A stretch of DNA of 64,000 nucleotides from Akkermansiaceae bacterium (GTDB taxonomy: Bacteria > Verrucomicrobiota > Verrucomicrobiia > Verrucomicrobiales > Akkermansiaceae): contig JAIPKB010000003.1 of NCBI GenBank assembly GCA_021733795.1, positions 1-64,000 on the forward strand. The letters are read 5' to 3'. Below, piece after piece: positions 46,837 to 56,442 of the stretch (within the stretch, counting starts at the first letter, position 1; each line of letters starts with the position of its first letter). The position numbers and the translations under genes were made by a program. The notes beneath the pieces were generated by a model. It worked only from the letters and a program-made list of their open reading frames with translations. It was not told the DNA's origin and made no database searches.

Positions 46837-48960
46837 ATGAGCAAGATGATCGAACTAGCAACAGACATGAACGCCGATGTTAAGCCGGTGAAGCGAGGAA
46901 ATCCGGCGCGGTGGCTGGCTTGTGGGATGGTGCTGCTATCGCTATCCGTGGCGGCCCACGCATGGGTGCCCAACGCCAAGGATCGGGCGGCGGCTATCAA
47001 GGCGGGAGATTTCACCACCTATGCCGGCCAGCTTACGGCATGGCTGAATCAGCAGGTGCCGACCGATCCGGCCCGGATCACCGGGGAAAAGTTGATGGCC
47101 CTGCTCAGGGATCCGGTCTTTATCGCCGCCTTGGCCGAGCGGCAGTTTATTGGCAAAGTGTGGGATCAACCGGACCTGGGCGGCTATGCCAAGGCGGCTC
47201 CTAAGAACAAGGCGTTCCTGACCTGGGTGATGTCCAATGGCAAACTCATGGATGAGCTGCTGCTGACCCGCACCCCCACCGAGATGGCCGGCAGATATGA
47301 CAATAGCTGGTCGATCAACGCCGGCATCCTGGAAAACTGGAAACAAATCTGCTATGCCTATCCTGAGTCACGGGAAGGTCTCTATCTGCGGCTCGCCATT
47401 GCCACGGCGCTGCGCCCACCCGGTACCGGCAACGCCGGGGTTGGCATGGCCAAGGAGCAAAGCACCCCGCTGGCCCGCTTCGGCAATTTCCTCAAGGCAC
47501 ACAAGAACCATGAGCTGATGCCAAGCTTTGACACTCTCACGGCCTGGGAGTTTACGCATGTGGTGTCGTCGGGTGCGTCCGACCAGGATCTGGTCTGGGC
47601 CCGGGAAGCGCTCAACACCTGGAACCCTGATTTCAGAAAGAGCGAGAACATCATTGGGATGGCGAGCCAGATGCAATATCAAGGGTCGCAGATTCCCTAT
47701 AACAACATGACTTGCGTGTTCGCGGGAGGCGGGAAATGCGGCCCCAGATCCTCCTTTGGGGTGTTCATCAACCAAGCATTCGGCATCCCCGCCATCGGCG
47801 TGGCCCAGCCGGCGCATGCCGCGGTCGCCTACCGGGACAAGGATGGCAACTGGCAGGTCGCCTTGGGCAAAGGTTGGAACGTGTCGAAACTCGCCGACCG
47901 CGCCATGATGTCGGGCGGTGAGTTTCTGGAGCGGGTCAAGGAGCGCAAGACCAACGCCTTCGCCAATGTCGAACACCTGCGCTGGCTGGCGTCTCATCTA
48001 ACCGCAAGGTTGCGGATCGATGCGGTCAATGCCACTGTTCCGGCGATTGCCGATGCGAGCAAAGACGCGATTGCCCCGTTCCAACCCTCCCCCGTGGCGG
48101 CGGCGACGGAGAAGCCGGTGGTCAAGCCGAGTCAGCCGGTCAGGGCGGCACCCGGGGTCATGCATATTGAGGGCGACGGTTTTGTTAGTATCGGAGGCAT
48201 CAGCGGCTACGGCCCCGGCGTGGGGGTTCTTGATAGTTTCACCGGTGGCAAACAAGTTTACTTCGCCGCGATGTCACAGGCCGGCTGGGCCGGCTATAAG
48301 ATCAATGTCCCCAAGACCGGTGTCTATGAATTGACCGCCACTTTGGCCGCCATGAACTGGGGCCAACGCCTTTATGCCAGATCGTTCGGCGCAATGTATC
48401 CGGTCAAGGCTGCGACGGCATCCGATGTCTACCGGCAGCAGGACGCGCTGGGACCGCAGATGGCCATCGATCAGGATCTGGGGACGCGCTGGGCCATGAA
48501 TCTGGGCAAGGAGCAAGGGTGGATCGAACTCGATCTTGGCCAGCCCAGGGAGATCAGCAAGATGATCATCGACGAGCGTTTCTGGGAACGCGTGTCGAGA
48601 TACCGGGTGGAATACATGGCTGGCGACGAGTGGAAGACCCTCTTCGAAGGCGGGGACCTCGGGGAATGCAAAAAGGAATTCCCGCCGGTGACCACGCAGA
48701 ATGTGCGGCTCAGCCTGTTGGATGGCAAGGGACCACAGGGTGGCCCGACCATCTGGGACATCAGTGTGGGAATGGTCTTTGATGGCACCGGTTGGCTCGA
48801 CGCGGAATCGGCCCCCGACAGGTCCGGTTGCTGGAATACCACCAAACCCTTGGACATGTATCTGGTCGAGGGTTCCCAGATGCTCTGGCTGTGCGCGCCC
48901 CCACAGCGCGGACTTTCCATGAAGTCGTTCGAACTGAAACCCAAATCCTCCCAACCATGA
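46837..48960 (+). CDS. Transglutaminase-like protein with C-terminal discoidin (F5/8C) domain
   Basis: A 707-residue exported protein with an N-terminal hydrophobic leader preceded by a rather long n-region (an in-frame ATG at 46867 is an alternative start). A transglutaminase-like domain carries GGKCGPRSSFG (Cys301) and PAHAAVAY (His327), with Asp334 or Asp336 as third member. A linker rich in Pro/Ala/Lys leads to a galactose-binding or discoidin-type beta-sandwich (~520-640, DLGTRWAMNLGKEQGWIELD). The secretory setting suggests it acts on an extracellular peptide or glycoconjugate, as protease, amidase or cross-linker; this is inference. The stop lies next to a possible upstream ATG (48957) of the following gene. 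Confidence 0.7.
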   Translation: MSKMIELATDMNADVKPVKRGNPARWLACGMVLLSLSVAAHAWVPNAKDRAAAIKAGDFTTYAGQLTAWLNQQVPTDPARITGEKLMALLRDPVFIAALAERQFIGKVWDQPDLGGYAKAAPKNKAFLTWVMSNGKLMDELLLTRTPTEMAGRYDNSWSINAGILENWKQICYAYPESREGLYLRLAIATALRPPGTGNAGVGMAKEQSTPLARFGNFLKAHKNHELMPSFDTLTAWEFTHVVSSGASDQDLVWAREALNTWNPDFRKSENIIGMASQMQYQGSQIPYNNMTCVFAGGGKCGPRSSFGVFINQAFGIPAIGVAQPAHAAVAYRDKDGNWQVALGKGWNVSKLADRAMMSGGEFLERVKERKTNAFANVEHLRWLASHLTARLRIDAVNATVPAIADASKDAIAPFQPSPVAAATEKPVVKPSQPVRAAPGVMHIEGDGFVSIGGISGYGPGVGVLDSFTGGKQVYFAAMSQAGWAGYKINVPKTGVYELTATLAAMNWGQRLYARSFGAMYPVKAATASDVYRQQDALGPQMAIDQDLGTRWAMNLGKEQGWIELDLGQPREISKMIIDERFWERVSRYRVEYMAGDEWKTLFEGGDLGECKKEFPPVTTQNVRLSLLDGKGPQGGPTIWDISVGMVFDGTGWLDAESAPDRSGCWNTTKPLDMYLVEGSQMLWLCAPPQRGLSMKSFELKPKSSQP

Positions 48961-49094
48961 ATTCAATTTGTGACGCCGACCGCCGGGCCGGGATCAGCCC
49001 GCCATCACGCACGTGCCATCTATTCGCAGGTATCAGTTTGCGAAGTTGGAAGGAAACCAACGCAGAGCCACATGCCACGCGCAGCCGCAAATGC

Positions 49095-50486
49095 ATGAGC
49101 CACGGCCCGCCGCTGACCGTCGCGCTGTGCGCCAGCCTGTGGTTCGCCGTGTCCCCCGGGATGGCCACAGGCGGCCAGTGGAATGGATACGAACAGATAG
49201 ATTTCAACCTCGGGGGTCGCGGCGCGCTGCTGGTGGTGCCCAAGAAGCCCGCTCCAGGCAAATCTTGGATCTGGCGCACGGAGTTCTTCGGGGTCGACCC
49301 ACAGGCTGACATCGCTCTGCTCGGCGAGGGGGTGTATGTGGCCTACATTGGTGTGGGCGGGCTCCATGGGGCGCCGGTCGCGCTCGATGCCATGGATCAA
49401 TTTTACGAGCACGTCACCAAGACCTACGGACTCAACTCCAAGAGCGTGTTAGAAGGGTTCAGCCGGGGCGGCCTCTATGCCCTCAATTGGGCAATCCGTC
49501 ACCCGGATCGCGTCGCCGGCTTATACTTGGACGCGCCGGTATGTGATTTCAAGAGCTGGCCAGGCGGAGGCATCGGCAGTCAAGGCAGACTGGTCAAGAT
49601 GTACGGCCGCGAATGGGGCGAAGTCCTTGCCGCCTACAAGATGACCGATGAAGAGGCGCGGGCGTGGAAGGGCAACCCGATCGACAGGAGCGAGAACCTC
49701 GCGCCGTTGGTCAAGGCGAAGATTCCAATCTTTTGCGTCTGCGGCGACGTGCAGGACTGGGTCGTGCCGATCGAGGGCAACACCTTGGTGTTGGAAAAGC
49801 GTTACAAGGAGCAGGGCGGCGACATCACCGTCATCAAGAAACCGGGCGCAGGACACCGCCCGCACAGCTTGTCCGACCCCACGCCGATCGTCAACTTTGT
49901 GTTGAAGCACACCACCGGCGGCAAGATGGCCGAGGGCAAATGGCAGGCGATCAAGGCTGAAGCGGACAAGCAAGCGGTGGGCGCCCAACAGACGATCGAC
50001 ACGATCCCGCTCAACTCCAAGCCAGACCGGCAGACCGTGCTCAAATCGTTCGCATTCTCTACGCAGAACGCCGCTAACTACGGTGCGCGCGTCCACGGGT
50101 TCGTTTACCCGCCCGTAACCGGCGACTACGTCTTTGCCGTGGCTGGCGACGACGTTGCGAAGCTCTTCCTGAGCACCGACGCGGACCCCAAAAACAAGGC
50201 CTTGGTCGCCACCGTCGCCGAGTGGACCGAGGCGGCGGACTTCAACAAGTACCCGAGTCAGAAATCCAAGCCTGTGCGTCTGGAGCAGGGGAAGAAGTAT
50301 TACCTTGAGGCGGTGCACAAGCAGAATACGGGCGGGGCGAACCTGGCCGTCGGCTGGATTGCCCCTGGCGGGAGCGCCGCCACTGTCATCAAGGGCGCGT
50401 ACCTCTCGCCCTTCCCCAACGGTGTAAAGGGGACGATTCGCTACGAGATATGGCTCAACCAAGCAACTTGGCCGGAAAGACGCTGA
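49095..50486 (+). CDS. Secreted alpha/beta-hydrolase with C-terminal PA14-like domain
   Basis: A 463-residue protein if it starts at ATG 49095, where a signal peptide follows (LTVALCASLWFAVSPGMA). ATG 48957 overlaps the previous stop (ATGA) and would add 46 residues without a good leader of its own; that start is not excluded. The hydrolase domain has the nucleophile elbow EGFSRGG (Ser123) and a C-terminal GAGHRPHSL histidine. Residues ~300-440 look PA14-like (GFVYPPVTGDYVFAVAGDD, LEQGKKYYLEAVHKQ), a carbohydrate-binding fold shared with the DUF6288 proteins. It is probably an acetyl- or feruloyl-type esterase on an extracellular glycan. The reaction is not determined. Confidence 0.75.
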   Translation: MSHGPPLTVALCASLWFAVSPGMATGGQWNGYEQIDFNLGGRGALLVVPKKPAPGKSWIWRTEFFGVDPQADIALLGEGVYVAYIGVGGLHGAPVALDAMDQFYEHVTKTYGLNSKSVLEGFSRGGLYALNWAIRHPDRVAGLYLDAPVCDFKSWPGGGIGSQGRLVKMYGREWGEVLAAYKMTDEEARAWKGNPIDRSENLAPLVKAKIPIFCVCGDVQDWVVPIEGNTLVLEKRYKEQGGDITVIKKPGAGHRPHSLSDPTPIVNFVLKHTTGGKMAEGKWQAIKAEADKQAVGAQQTIDTIPLNSKPDRQTVLKSFAFSTQNAANYGARVHGFVYPPVTGDYVFAVAGDDVAKLFLSTDADPKNKALVATVAEWTEAADFNKYPSQKSKPVRLEQGKKYYLEAVHKQNTGGANLAVGWIAPGGSAATVIKGAYLSPFPNGVKGTIRYEIWLNQATWPERR

Positions 50487-50503
50487 GGACAGTCGAACAC
50501 AAC

Positions 50504-52513
50504 ATGAAAGCACAACCCATTGCCAATACAACAATGAGCCGTCTATATATAGGATTGTGCGGGATCGCCGCAATGTTGTGGGCGACGATGGTTTCGGGAC
50601 AAACCAACAGCGAGCCGGATGAGGCGCCGATGGTGCTTGAGAACCGCAGCGGCGTGAAGTGGGAATTGCAACGGATGCCCGCCGGCTGGGTGCTTGGAAC
50701 GCTGTCGCTCCATGGCAAGCCCGTGGAACAAGCGGCCACCCATGGCCTGCTGGTCATGCGCAATGTGAAGAGCGGAGAAGTCCGCTGGCTGGCGGCGTCT
50801 CAGGGAGGGAAAGTTGACGCGCTAACAGGCAGGTTCTCCGGCCGGCAGGAGATCGATGGCGCGAGTCTTTCATGGTCGCTGGATGTGGGCCTGCACGAAG
50901 ACCTGCCTGCGGTGAGCTTCACTCCGAAATGGTCGGTGGACAGGGACCTGACCGGTTGGGAAGTTTGCCTGACCTATCATGATGGCTTTGCGAACGACTG
51001 GCGTGTGCAAAGCTATCCGTGGGCCGGCAACAGCGAGGAGGCTGCTATAACGCCCATGCGTTATTGCGGGGTGCCTGGCGTGCTGGTGTACCGCCCGGAC
51101 CAGTCGCTGGTGGCGTTGTTCGCCATCGACAGCCGCTCCGATTACCTCAATCCTAACACATGGACCGGCAAGACAGGGTTTCACTTTGCCAACCGCCGGA
51201 CCGCCCCGCAATTCCGCTGCGGTGGCGGTTCCCTGGTCGCCGGGATAAAGTATGAAATGCCGATGCAGGTGTTCCTGAGTGATGCGGGCGAATTCGCCGG
51301 CGCCATCACGGGGATCATGGAGGCATGGATCAAGGTCAACAACTACAAGGTGGACGATTCGCTCACGGTGCGCACGCCGCAGGAGGCATTTGTTCTCGCC
51401 CTTGAAGGCCGGCGAAACATGGAGAGTTGGAAGCCGGGCGTTGGTTACGAGCATCACAAGGGAACACCGTTTGTTTATGTCGGCAACAATCCGGTCATTG
51501 CCTACTACGAGTATCGCCAGTATGAGATCACCGGCGACAAACTGTGGCGGGACCGCGCCTTCGAGCAGATTGACTTTGCCATCAAGGGGCAGCAGCCGAG
51601 TGGCGTGTTCCACACGAGTTGGTATTTCAGGCAGGCGGTTCCGGAGTTCTGCAGCCGGGATTGGAGCCATGACGGTTACAAGGTGGACCTCAATGCATAT
51701 ATGGTTAGATACATCCTGCAGACTTGGCAGCGGGTGAAGGAAAAGGAGGGCATTGACCAACAGGACTGGTACAAGGCGGCGATGGCGTCGCTGAACTGGG
51801 TGCTGTCGCAGCAAAACCCTGACGGAGGATTCCCGCAGGTGGTGGAAATCGGGTCCGGAAAGAAATCCCAGTCCGTGGTTTGTGGCCGCTTGCTGGTGGG
51901 ATTGCCCGTCATTGCCAAAATAACCGGAGACGTTCGCTGTCTTAAGGCCAGCGCCGAACAGGAGCGGTTCCTCCGAAAGAATGTCGAAGGGCAATTTTGG
52001 TACACCGGTGCGCATCCGGATCTGCCACCTGCAGATTACGAGCAGGACAGTATCTACGACGTGGTGGAATACTGGTTGGATAAACACGACCGGACGGAAG
52101 ACAAGGAATGCTTGGACCGCGCTGTGGCCAATGCCTGTTATGGTCTGCTGTACTGGTGCCCCAAACAACTGAGCTGGGTCAAGGGGCCTACGCAGTGTGC
52201 GCACAGCGAGCAGCAGCACTTCAACCAGTATTCCGTATATTGCTATGGCAATCGCAAGATCCAATGCCTGGACCGCTTGTTCAAGAAGACCGGCAATCCG
52301 CTGTTTGAACAACTCAAGGACCGTGTGATGCAACTCAATTTCCACGTGCAGGTTGCTGACGGCCCGTACAAGGGGGCGATGACCGAGGCGATCGCTGATC
52401 CGTGGCTGGAGCGTGGTCAAGGATTTGAGTGGCGGGGGAGTCCGTACACCAGTGAATTGGTAGTTGACCTGATGCTGCAACTCATTGACATGGGATTGGT
52501 GGCCAAACCATGA
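50504..52513 (+). CDS. Six-hairpin-type exported protein of unknown specificity
   Basis: A 669-residue exported protein. ATG 50504 is used because the leader MKAQPIAN matches the start of the gene at 53693. After the signal peptide the first ~270 residues are beta-rich. The rest reads like an (alpha/alpha)6 barrel (YEYRQYEITGDKLWRDRAFE, GVFHTSWYFRQ, NWVLSQQNPDGGFPQ, YSVYCYGNRK). This is the layout of GH105/GH88/GH127-like or lyase-type enzymes, but I do not recognise a family. Its place among glycan hydrolases makes a glycosidase or lyase role likely. Confidence 0.65.
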   Translation: MKAQPIANTTMSRLYIGLCGIAAMLWATMVSGQTNSEPDEAPMVLENRSGVKWELQRMPAGWVLGTLSLHGKPVEQAATHGLLVMRNVKSGEVRWLAASQGGKVDALTGRFSGRQEIDGASLSWSLDVGLHEDLPAVSFTPKWSVDRDLTGWEVCLTYHDGFANDWRVQSYPWAGNSEEAAITPMRYCGVPGVLVYRPDQSLVALFAIDSRSDYLNPNTWTGKTGFHFANRRTAPQFRCGGGSLVAGIKYEMPMQVFLSDAGEFAGAITGIMEAWIKVNNYKVDDSLTVRTPQEAFVLALEGRRNMESWKPGVGYEHHKGTPFVYVGNNPVIAYYEYRQYEITGDKLWRDRAFEQIDFAIKGQQPSGVFHTSWYFRQAVPEFCSRDWSHDGYKVDLNAYMVRYILQTWQRVKEKEGIDQQDWYKAAMASLNWVLSQQNPDGGFPQVVEIGSGKKSQSVVCGRLLVGLPVIAKITGDVRCLKASAEQERFLRKNVEGQFWYTGAHPDLPPADYEQDSIYDVVEYWLDKHDRTEDKECLDRAVANACYGLLYWCPKQLSWVKGPTQCAHSEQQHFNQYSVYCYGNRKIQCLDRLFKKTGNPLFEQLKDRVMQLNFHVQVADGPYKGAMTEAIADPWLERGQGFEWRGSPYTSELVVDLMLQLIDMGLVAKP

Positions 52514-52528
52514 ACCGCTAGCACATTT

Positions 52529-53671
52529 ATGAAACGCAAATACGCTAAATCCTGCGGCGGCGCCGCGATGTTGTTAATATCGCCGGTATTTGCCCAAACC
52601 AAGACCGAGGTATGGTGCCTGTTGTCGGGCATCTATCCGGGCATCGGCTATTCCGGAGTCGGCCTGATGGAGGCACAAACCCCGTGGTCCGGTTACTATG
52701 AAGTCTGGCCCGCCACCTGGATCACCGCCCACACCACCCAGTTCGCCGATCCCGGTTGGCGCTACATGGACAAGGCCTGCGCAAAGATCGACCCCGCCAC
52801 CTGGGGCGGCAGTTATGTCACCCTGCGCAATCCGAAAACCGGCGACTGGAGCATGATCGTGTGTGCGGATAAGCCGGTGACACTCCAGGTGCAGGTCGCG
52901 GGCAAACTGGCCAAAGGCGACGTGCACGTGTGGAAATCCAACGAAAGAATCCAGTTTGTGGAGGAGAAGCCGCTGCGCCTGACAAGCGGCGCCTTCTCCG
53001 TTTCCCTGGAGGGCAACAGTGTCTATACGCTGTCCACCACCACCGGCCAGAAGAAGGGAGCGCACCCGACACCGCCGCCCGCCGCCGACTTCCCGCTGCC
53101 CTACAAGGACGACTTCGAAAGCTATGCAGCGGGCGTGATGCCGAAATACCTCTGTGATCAGAAAGGCTCGTTCGAAACCGCCAAGCGCGCGGATGGCAAA
53201 GGCATCTGCTTCAAACAAATCGTTCCTAAGGAGGGCATCCCGTGGGGCGGCCGCGCAGGCTTTCCCAACACCGTGTTCGGCGACAAGCTCTGGACTAACT
53301 ACACGATCCAGGCCGACGTCCTGATCGCTGCCGGCAAGGCCGGGATGGGTGGACGTTACACCTATGGTCAGTTCCTTGGCTGGGATTTCGCCCTGCAGCA
53401 GGACGGCGCTTGGTCAGTCCAGGTTCCATACGTGGCCAATGGACAGGAATCGGTAAAATCCCTCGCGACAGGAAAGATCGTTGACTTCGCTCCCGGCAAG
53501 TGGCACCATCTGGCGGTGAGCCTCAAGGGCGAGGATATGCTCGTCACCGTGGATGGCAAGGAAGTGACCCGTGTGAAATATGAAGGCTATGCAAAGCGTT
53601 TGAACGGCATGGCCTATCTGTTATCCAGCTATGACCCCAACTGCTTCGACAACCTCAGCGTGACACCATGA
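52529..53671 (+). CDS. GH59-like (galactocerebrosidase family) protein lacking the catalytic barrel
   Basis: A 380-residue exported protein. After the signal peptide (CGGAAMLLISPVFA) and a few residues, the sequence goes straight into the region just after the TIM barrel of GH59: GLMEAQTPWSGYYEVW then ITAHTTQFADPGWRYM. The following beta-sandwich ends VYTLSTTTGQKKG. The C-terminal lectin-like domain begins YKDDFESYA and ends FDNLSVTP. In galactocerebrosidase both catalytic Glu residues are on the barrel, so they are absent here; about 280 residues seem to have been lost in frame. It could work as a secreted binding protein or be a decayed gene. The GH59 identity rests on several aligned blocks and is fairly sure. 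Confidence 0.75.
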   Translation: MKRKYAKSCGGAAMLLISPVFAQTKTEVWCLLSGIYPGIGYSGVGLMEAQTPWSGYYEVWPATWITAHTTQFADPGWRYMDKACAKIDPATWGGSYVTLRNPKTGDWSMIVCADKPVTLQVQVAGKLAKGDVHVWKSNERIQFVEEKPLRLTSGAFSVSLEGNSVYTLSTTTGQKKGAHPTPPPAADFPLPYKDDFESYAAGVMPKYLCDQKGSFETAKRADGKGICFKQIVPKEGIPWGGRAGFPNTVFGDKLWTNYTIQADVLIAAGKAGMGGRYTYGQFLGWDFALQQDGAWSVQVPYVANGQESVKSLATGKIVDFAPGKWHHLAVSLKGEDMLVTVDGKEVTRVKYEGYAKRLNGMAYLLSSYDPNCFDNLSVTP

Positions 53672-53692
53672 TGAGGTTTATTGGAAACTAAT

Positions 53693-56422
53693 ATGAAAGA
53701 ACAAAATGAGAATCCAATTGCCAACATATCCATGAAACACACTAGATTGTGCGGGGTTGCCGCGCTGGTGCTGACGCTTCCGGCGTCGGCGCAAACCCAA
53801 GTGGCACTGGAATCACCGGTCGACTGGCAGGTCATCCAGCGCAACACCCAGGAATGGGCCGAGGTCAAGGTCGCGGGAACGGTCCCGACGAATGCAACCC
53901 TGGTCGAAGTAAAAGTCGAACTGGGTGCCGGGCTGCGCGGCAAGGCGATGGACTGGGCTGTCGTGGCCAAGGGCGCGCAGATCAAAGACGGCACGTTCAG
54001 CGGCGGACTCAAACTCGCAGCAGGCGGCTGGTACACGCTCAAGGTGCGGTTCCGGAAATCAGCGCGTGACAAGACCATTTTGGCTGAAGCGGCCGTGGAG
54101 CATGTCGGAGTGGGCGACATCTTTGTGATCGCCGGACAATCGAACGCATCGAATCACGGTGCCGAGCCCCAAAAGACCACGACCGGAATGGTCGTCGCTT
54201 TCGATGGGAAGAAGTGGCAGGTGGCCAATGACCCGCAACCCGGAGCCAGCGGCGGCCAAGGCAGTTTTCAGCCACCCTTTGGCGATGCCATGGCCACGAA
54301 ATTCAAGGTCCCCGTCGGCATCATTGCCTGCGGGATCGGGGCTACCAGCGTTCGCGAGTGGTTGCCCAAGGGCGCGACGTTTCCCAATCCGCCAACGCTG
54401 GAAGGCCGGGTGCGCCAGCTTCCCAGCGGTGAGTGGGAGAGCAAGGGCGAGGCGTTTGAGATGCTGACAAGGCGCATGAAACAGTTAGGATCAAAAGGCT
54501 TTCGCGCCGTGCTGTGGCACCAGGGCGAGTCCGATGCCGGTCAACCGGATCCCAAGCGCACGTTGATCGGCAAACCCTATCGGGTCTATCTCGAGCAGCT
54601 CATCAAAGAGTCGCGCAAGGCGATCGGCTGGGACGCGCCGTGGTTCGTCGCGCTGGTCAGTTCCCATGGCGGCGACGGCGTGCCCGAGATGCGCGACGCC
54701 CAGAAATCCCTCTGGACGGATGGCATCGCCCTGGAAGGACCTGATAGCGACGCGCTCAAGGGCGACCTGCGCGACGGGGTGCACTTCAGCGGCAAGGGCC
54801 TGCGCGAACATGGCAAATGCTGGGCCGACAAGGTCGCGCCATGGCTGGAAAAACAGATTGCGAGTGGCGCGGAGCTGAAGGCGTTGCTAGTGACCGGTTA
54901 CGATCCGCACGGGCACAAGTGGGAGGAGACAACGCCGATTTTAAAAAGTGTGCTCCAGCACAACGGGAAGTTTGATGTCGAGATTGCAACATTGTCCTCA
55001 GCGCAAGAGGCACAAGCTTTTGCCCCCGATTTTGGGAAATACAACGTTGTGGTGATGAATGCGCATGGCCGGGATTGGTCCGCAGCGTCTCAGCAGCAAT
55101 TTGAGAGATATGTGAACGGCGGCGGTGGCTTGGTGGTGGTTCACAATGCGGTGGGGCAGTTCGCGACATGGAGCGCGTATCGGGCCATGATCGGCATCGG
55201 GCCGGGGGGGCAGCAGGATGGAGTCGGGTTCAAGTTTGATGAGAGTACGCACTCGGTGGTGCAGATTCCGCCCGGTGAAGGAGTCAAGCAAAACGGGCAT
55301 GGCAGCCAGCACGAGTGGGTCGTCAAGAGCCGCGAGCCGGAACACCCGATCATGGCCGGTCTGCCTCAGACATGGATGCACACGGCGGACGAACTGTACC
55401 ACGGATTTCGCGGCAAGCCTGAGTCCGTCAAGAATCTGAAGGTGCTGGCCACGGCGTTCAGCGCCAAGGAGACCGGCGGCACCGGCAATCATGAGCCGGT
55501 CATGGTCGTCAACCGATTCGGCAAGGGACGCATCTTTCACCTCATGCTCGGCCACAGTGCCGGAGCCATGTCCTGTGTCGGATTCCAGACGGTCTTCCTG
55601 CGTGGGACTGAATGGGCGGCGACTGGAAAAGTCACTCTAACCGGCGTTCCGGCGGACTTTCCAACCGCCGGCAAATCGAGCGCGAGGCCGGCGGTCAACA
55701 AATCATCCACCCGGAAAATTGTGTTCATCGGTGGAGCCGACACCCATGGGCCGGGAGCTCACGCGCACAAGGCGGGTGCAACGCTGCTCAAGCAGTTGGT
55801 TGACACATCGGAAGATTTTAAGGGTATTGCAACGGCGTTGTATCTGGATCGGCTTCCGGAAGACCTGGCGGAACTTGATGGTGCCGCCGCCATCGTCCTC
55901 ATGTGGGAAGGCTGGGATCAACATCTGTTTCAATCCAAGAACGTCGCCGTGATGAACAAGTTCGGCCAACTGATGCAGCGTGGTGTTGGTCTCATGTGCC
56001 TCCATGCAGCCACGGCTGTTGGGGATGATGCGGAGAAGGAATTTCTGAAATGGAGCGGTGGCAACAAGAAGCTCGGCTATTCCAGCCACCCGATGGAGAA
56101 CGATCTTGGATTGTCCATTGTCACGCCGGAGCATTCGATTTGCCGGGGCGTCAAGCCGATGCGGTTTGCGCGCGAAGAGTTCTATCGGCGAATCCTGTTC
56201 GACGAATCGGCCGGCAAGGTCACGCCGATTTTGACGGCGAGTTCGCCGGTGGGCAAACCGGCGGATCAAGTGGTTGCCTGGGCATTCGAACGGACGGGTG
56301 GAGGCCGCACTTTCAGCTGCACCGGACCGCACTTTCACGATTCATTTCAGAACGATGATTTCCGCCGGTTGATCATGAATGCGATCCGTTGGATCGCCAA
56401 TAAGGAGAATCCGAAGGAATAA
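53693..56422 (+). CDS. SGNH esterase - ThuA - ThuA three-domain fusion
   Basis: A 909-residue exported protein. Start at ATG 53693 (MKEQ...PIAN) is preferred over ATG 53681 and 53732 because the leader resembles that of the gene at 50504. Residues ~30-400: Ig-like domain plus SGNH esterase with VIAGQSNA (Ser150), VLWHQGESD and a DGVHF box. Residues ~400-665: a ThuA-type domain (LKALLVTGYDPHGHKWEE, GGGGLVVVHNAVGQF). Residues ~680-905: a second ThuA-type domain (RKIVFIGGADTHGPG, GVGLMCLHAATAVG). ThuA acts with the Gfo/Idh-type ThuB in trehalose use in rhizobia. The next gene is a Gfo/Idh oxidoreductase, so joint action on a sugar is likely. I do not know this exact fusion. Confidence 0.82.
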   Translation: MKEQNENPIANISMKHTRLCGVAALVLTLPASAQTQVALESPVDWQVIQRNTQEWAEVKVAGTVPTNATLVEVKVELGAGLRGKAMDWAVVAKGAQIKDGTFSGGLKLAAGGWYTLKVRFRKSARDKTILAEAAVEHVGVGDIFVIAGQSNASNHGAEPQKTTTGMVVAFDGKKWQVANDPQPGASGGQGSFQPPFGDAMATKFKVPVGIIACGIGATSVREWLPKGATFPNPPTLEGRVRQLPSGEWESKGEAFEMLTRRMKQLGSKGFRAVLWHQGESDAGQPDPKRTLIGKPYRVYLEQLIKESRKAIGWDAPWFVALVSSHGGDGVPEMRDAQKSLWTDGIALEGPDSDALKGDLRDGVHFSGKGLREHGKCWADKVAPWLEKQIASGAELKALLVTGYDPHGHKWEETTPILKSVLQHNGKFDVEIATLSSAQEAQAFAPDFGKYNVVVMNAHGRDWSAASQQQFERYVNGGGGLVVVHNAVGQFATWSAYRAMIGIGPGGQQDGVGFKFDESTHSVVQIPPGEGVKQNGHGSQHEWVVKSREPEHPIMAGLPQTWMHTADELYHGFRGKPESVKNLKVLATAFSAKETGGTGNHEPVMVVNRFGKGRIFHLMLGHSAGAMSCVGFQTVFLRGTEWAATGKVTLTGVPADFPTAGKSSARPAVNKSSTRKIVFIGGADTHGPGAHAHKAGATLLKQLVDTSEDFKGIATALYLDRLPEDLAELDGAAAIVLMWEGWDQHLFQSKNVAVMNKFGQLMQRGVGLMCLHAATAVGDDAEKEFLKWSGGNKKLGYSSHPMENDLGLSIVTPEHSICRGVKPMRFAREEFYRRILFDESAGKVTPILTASSPVGKPADQVVAWAFERTGGGRTFSCTGPHFHDSFQNDDFRRLIMNAIRWIANKENPKE

Positions 56423-56442
56423 TATCAAAAAGAAGAATCCAA

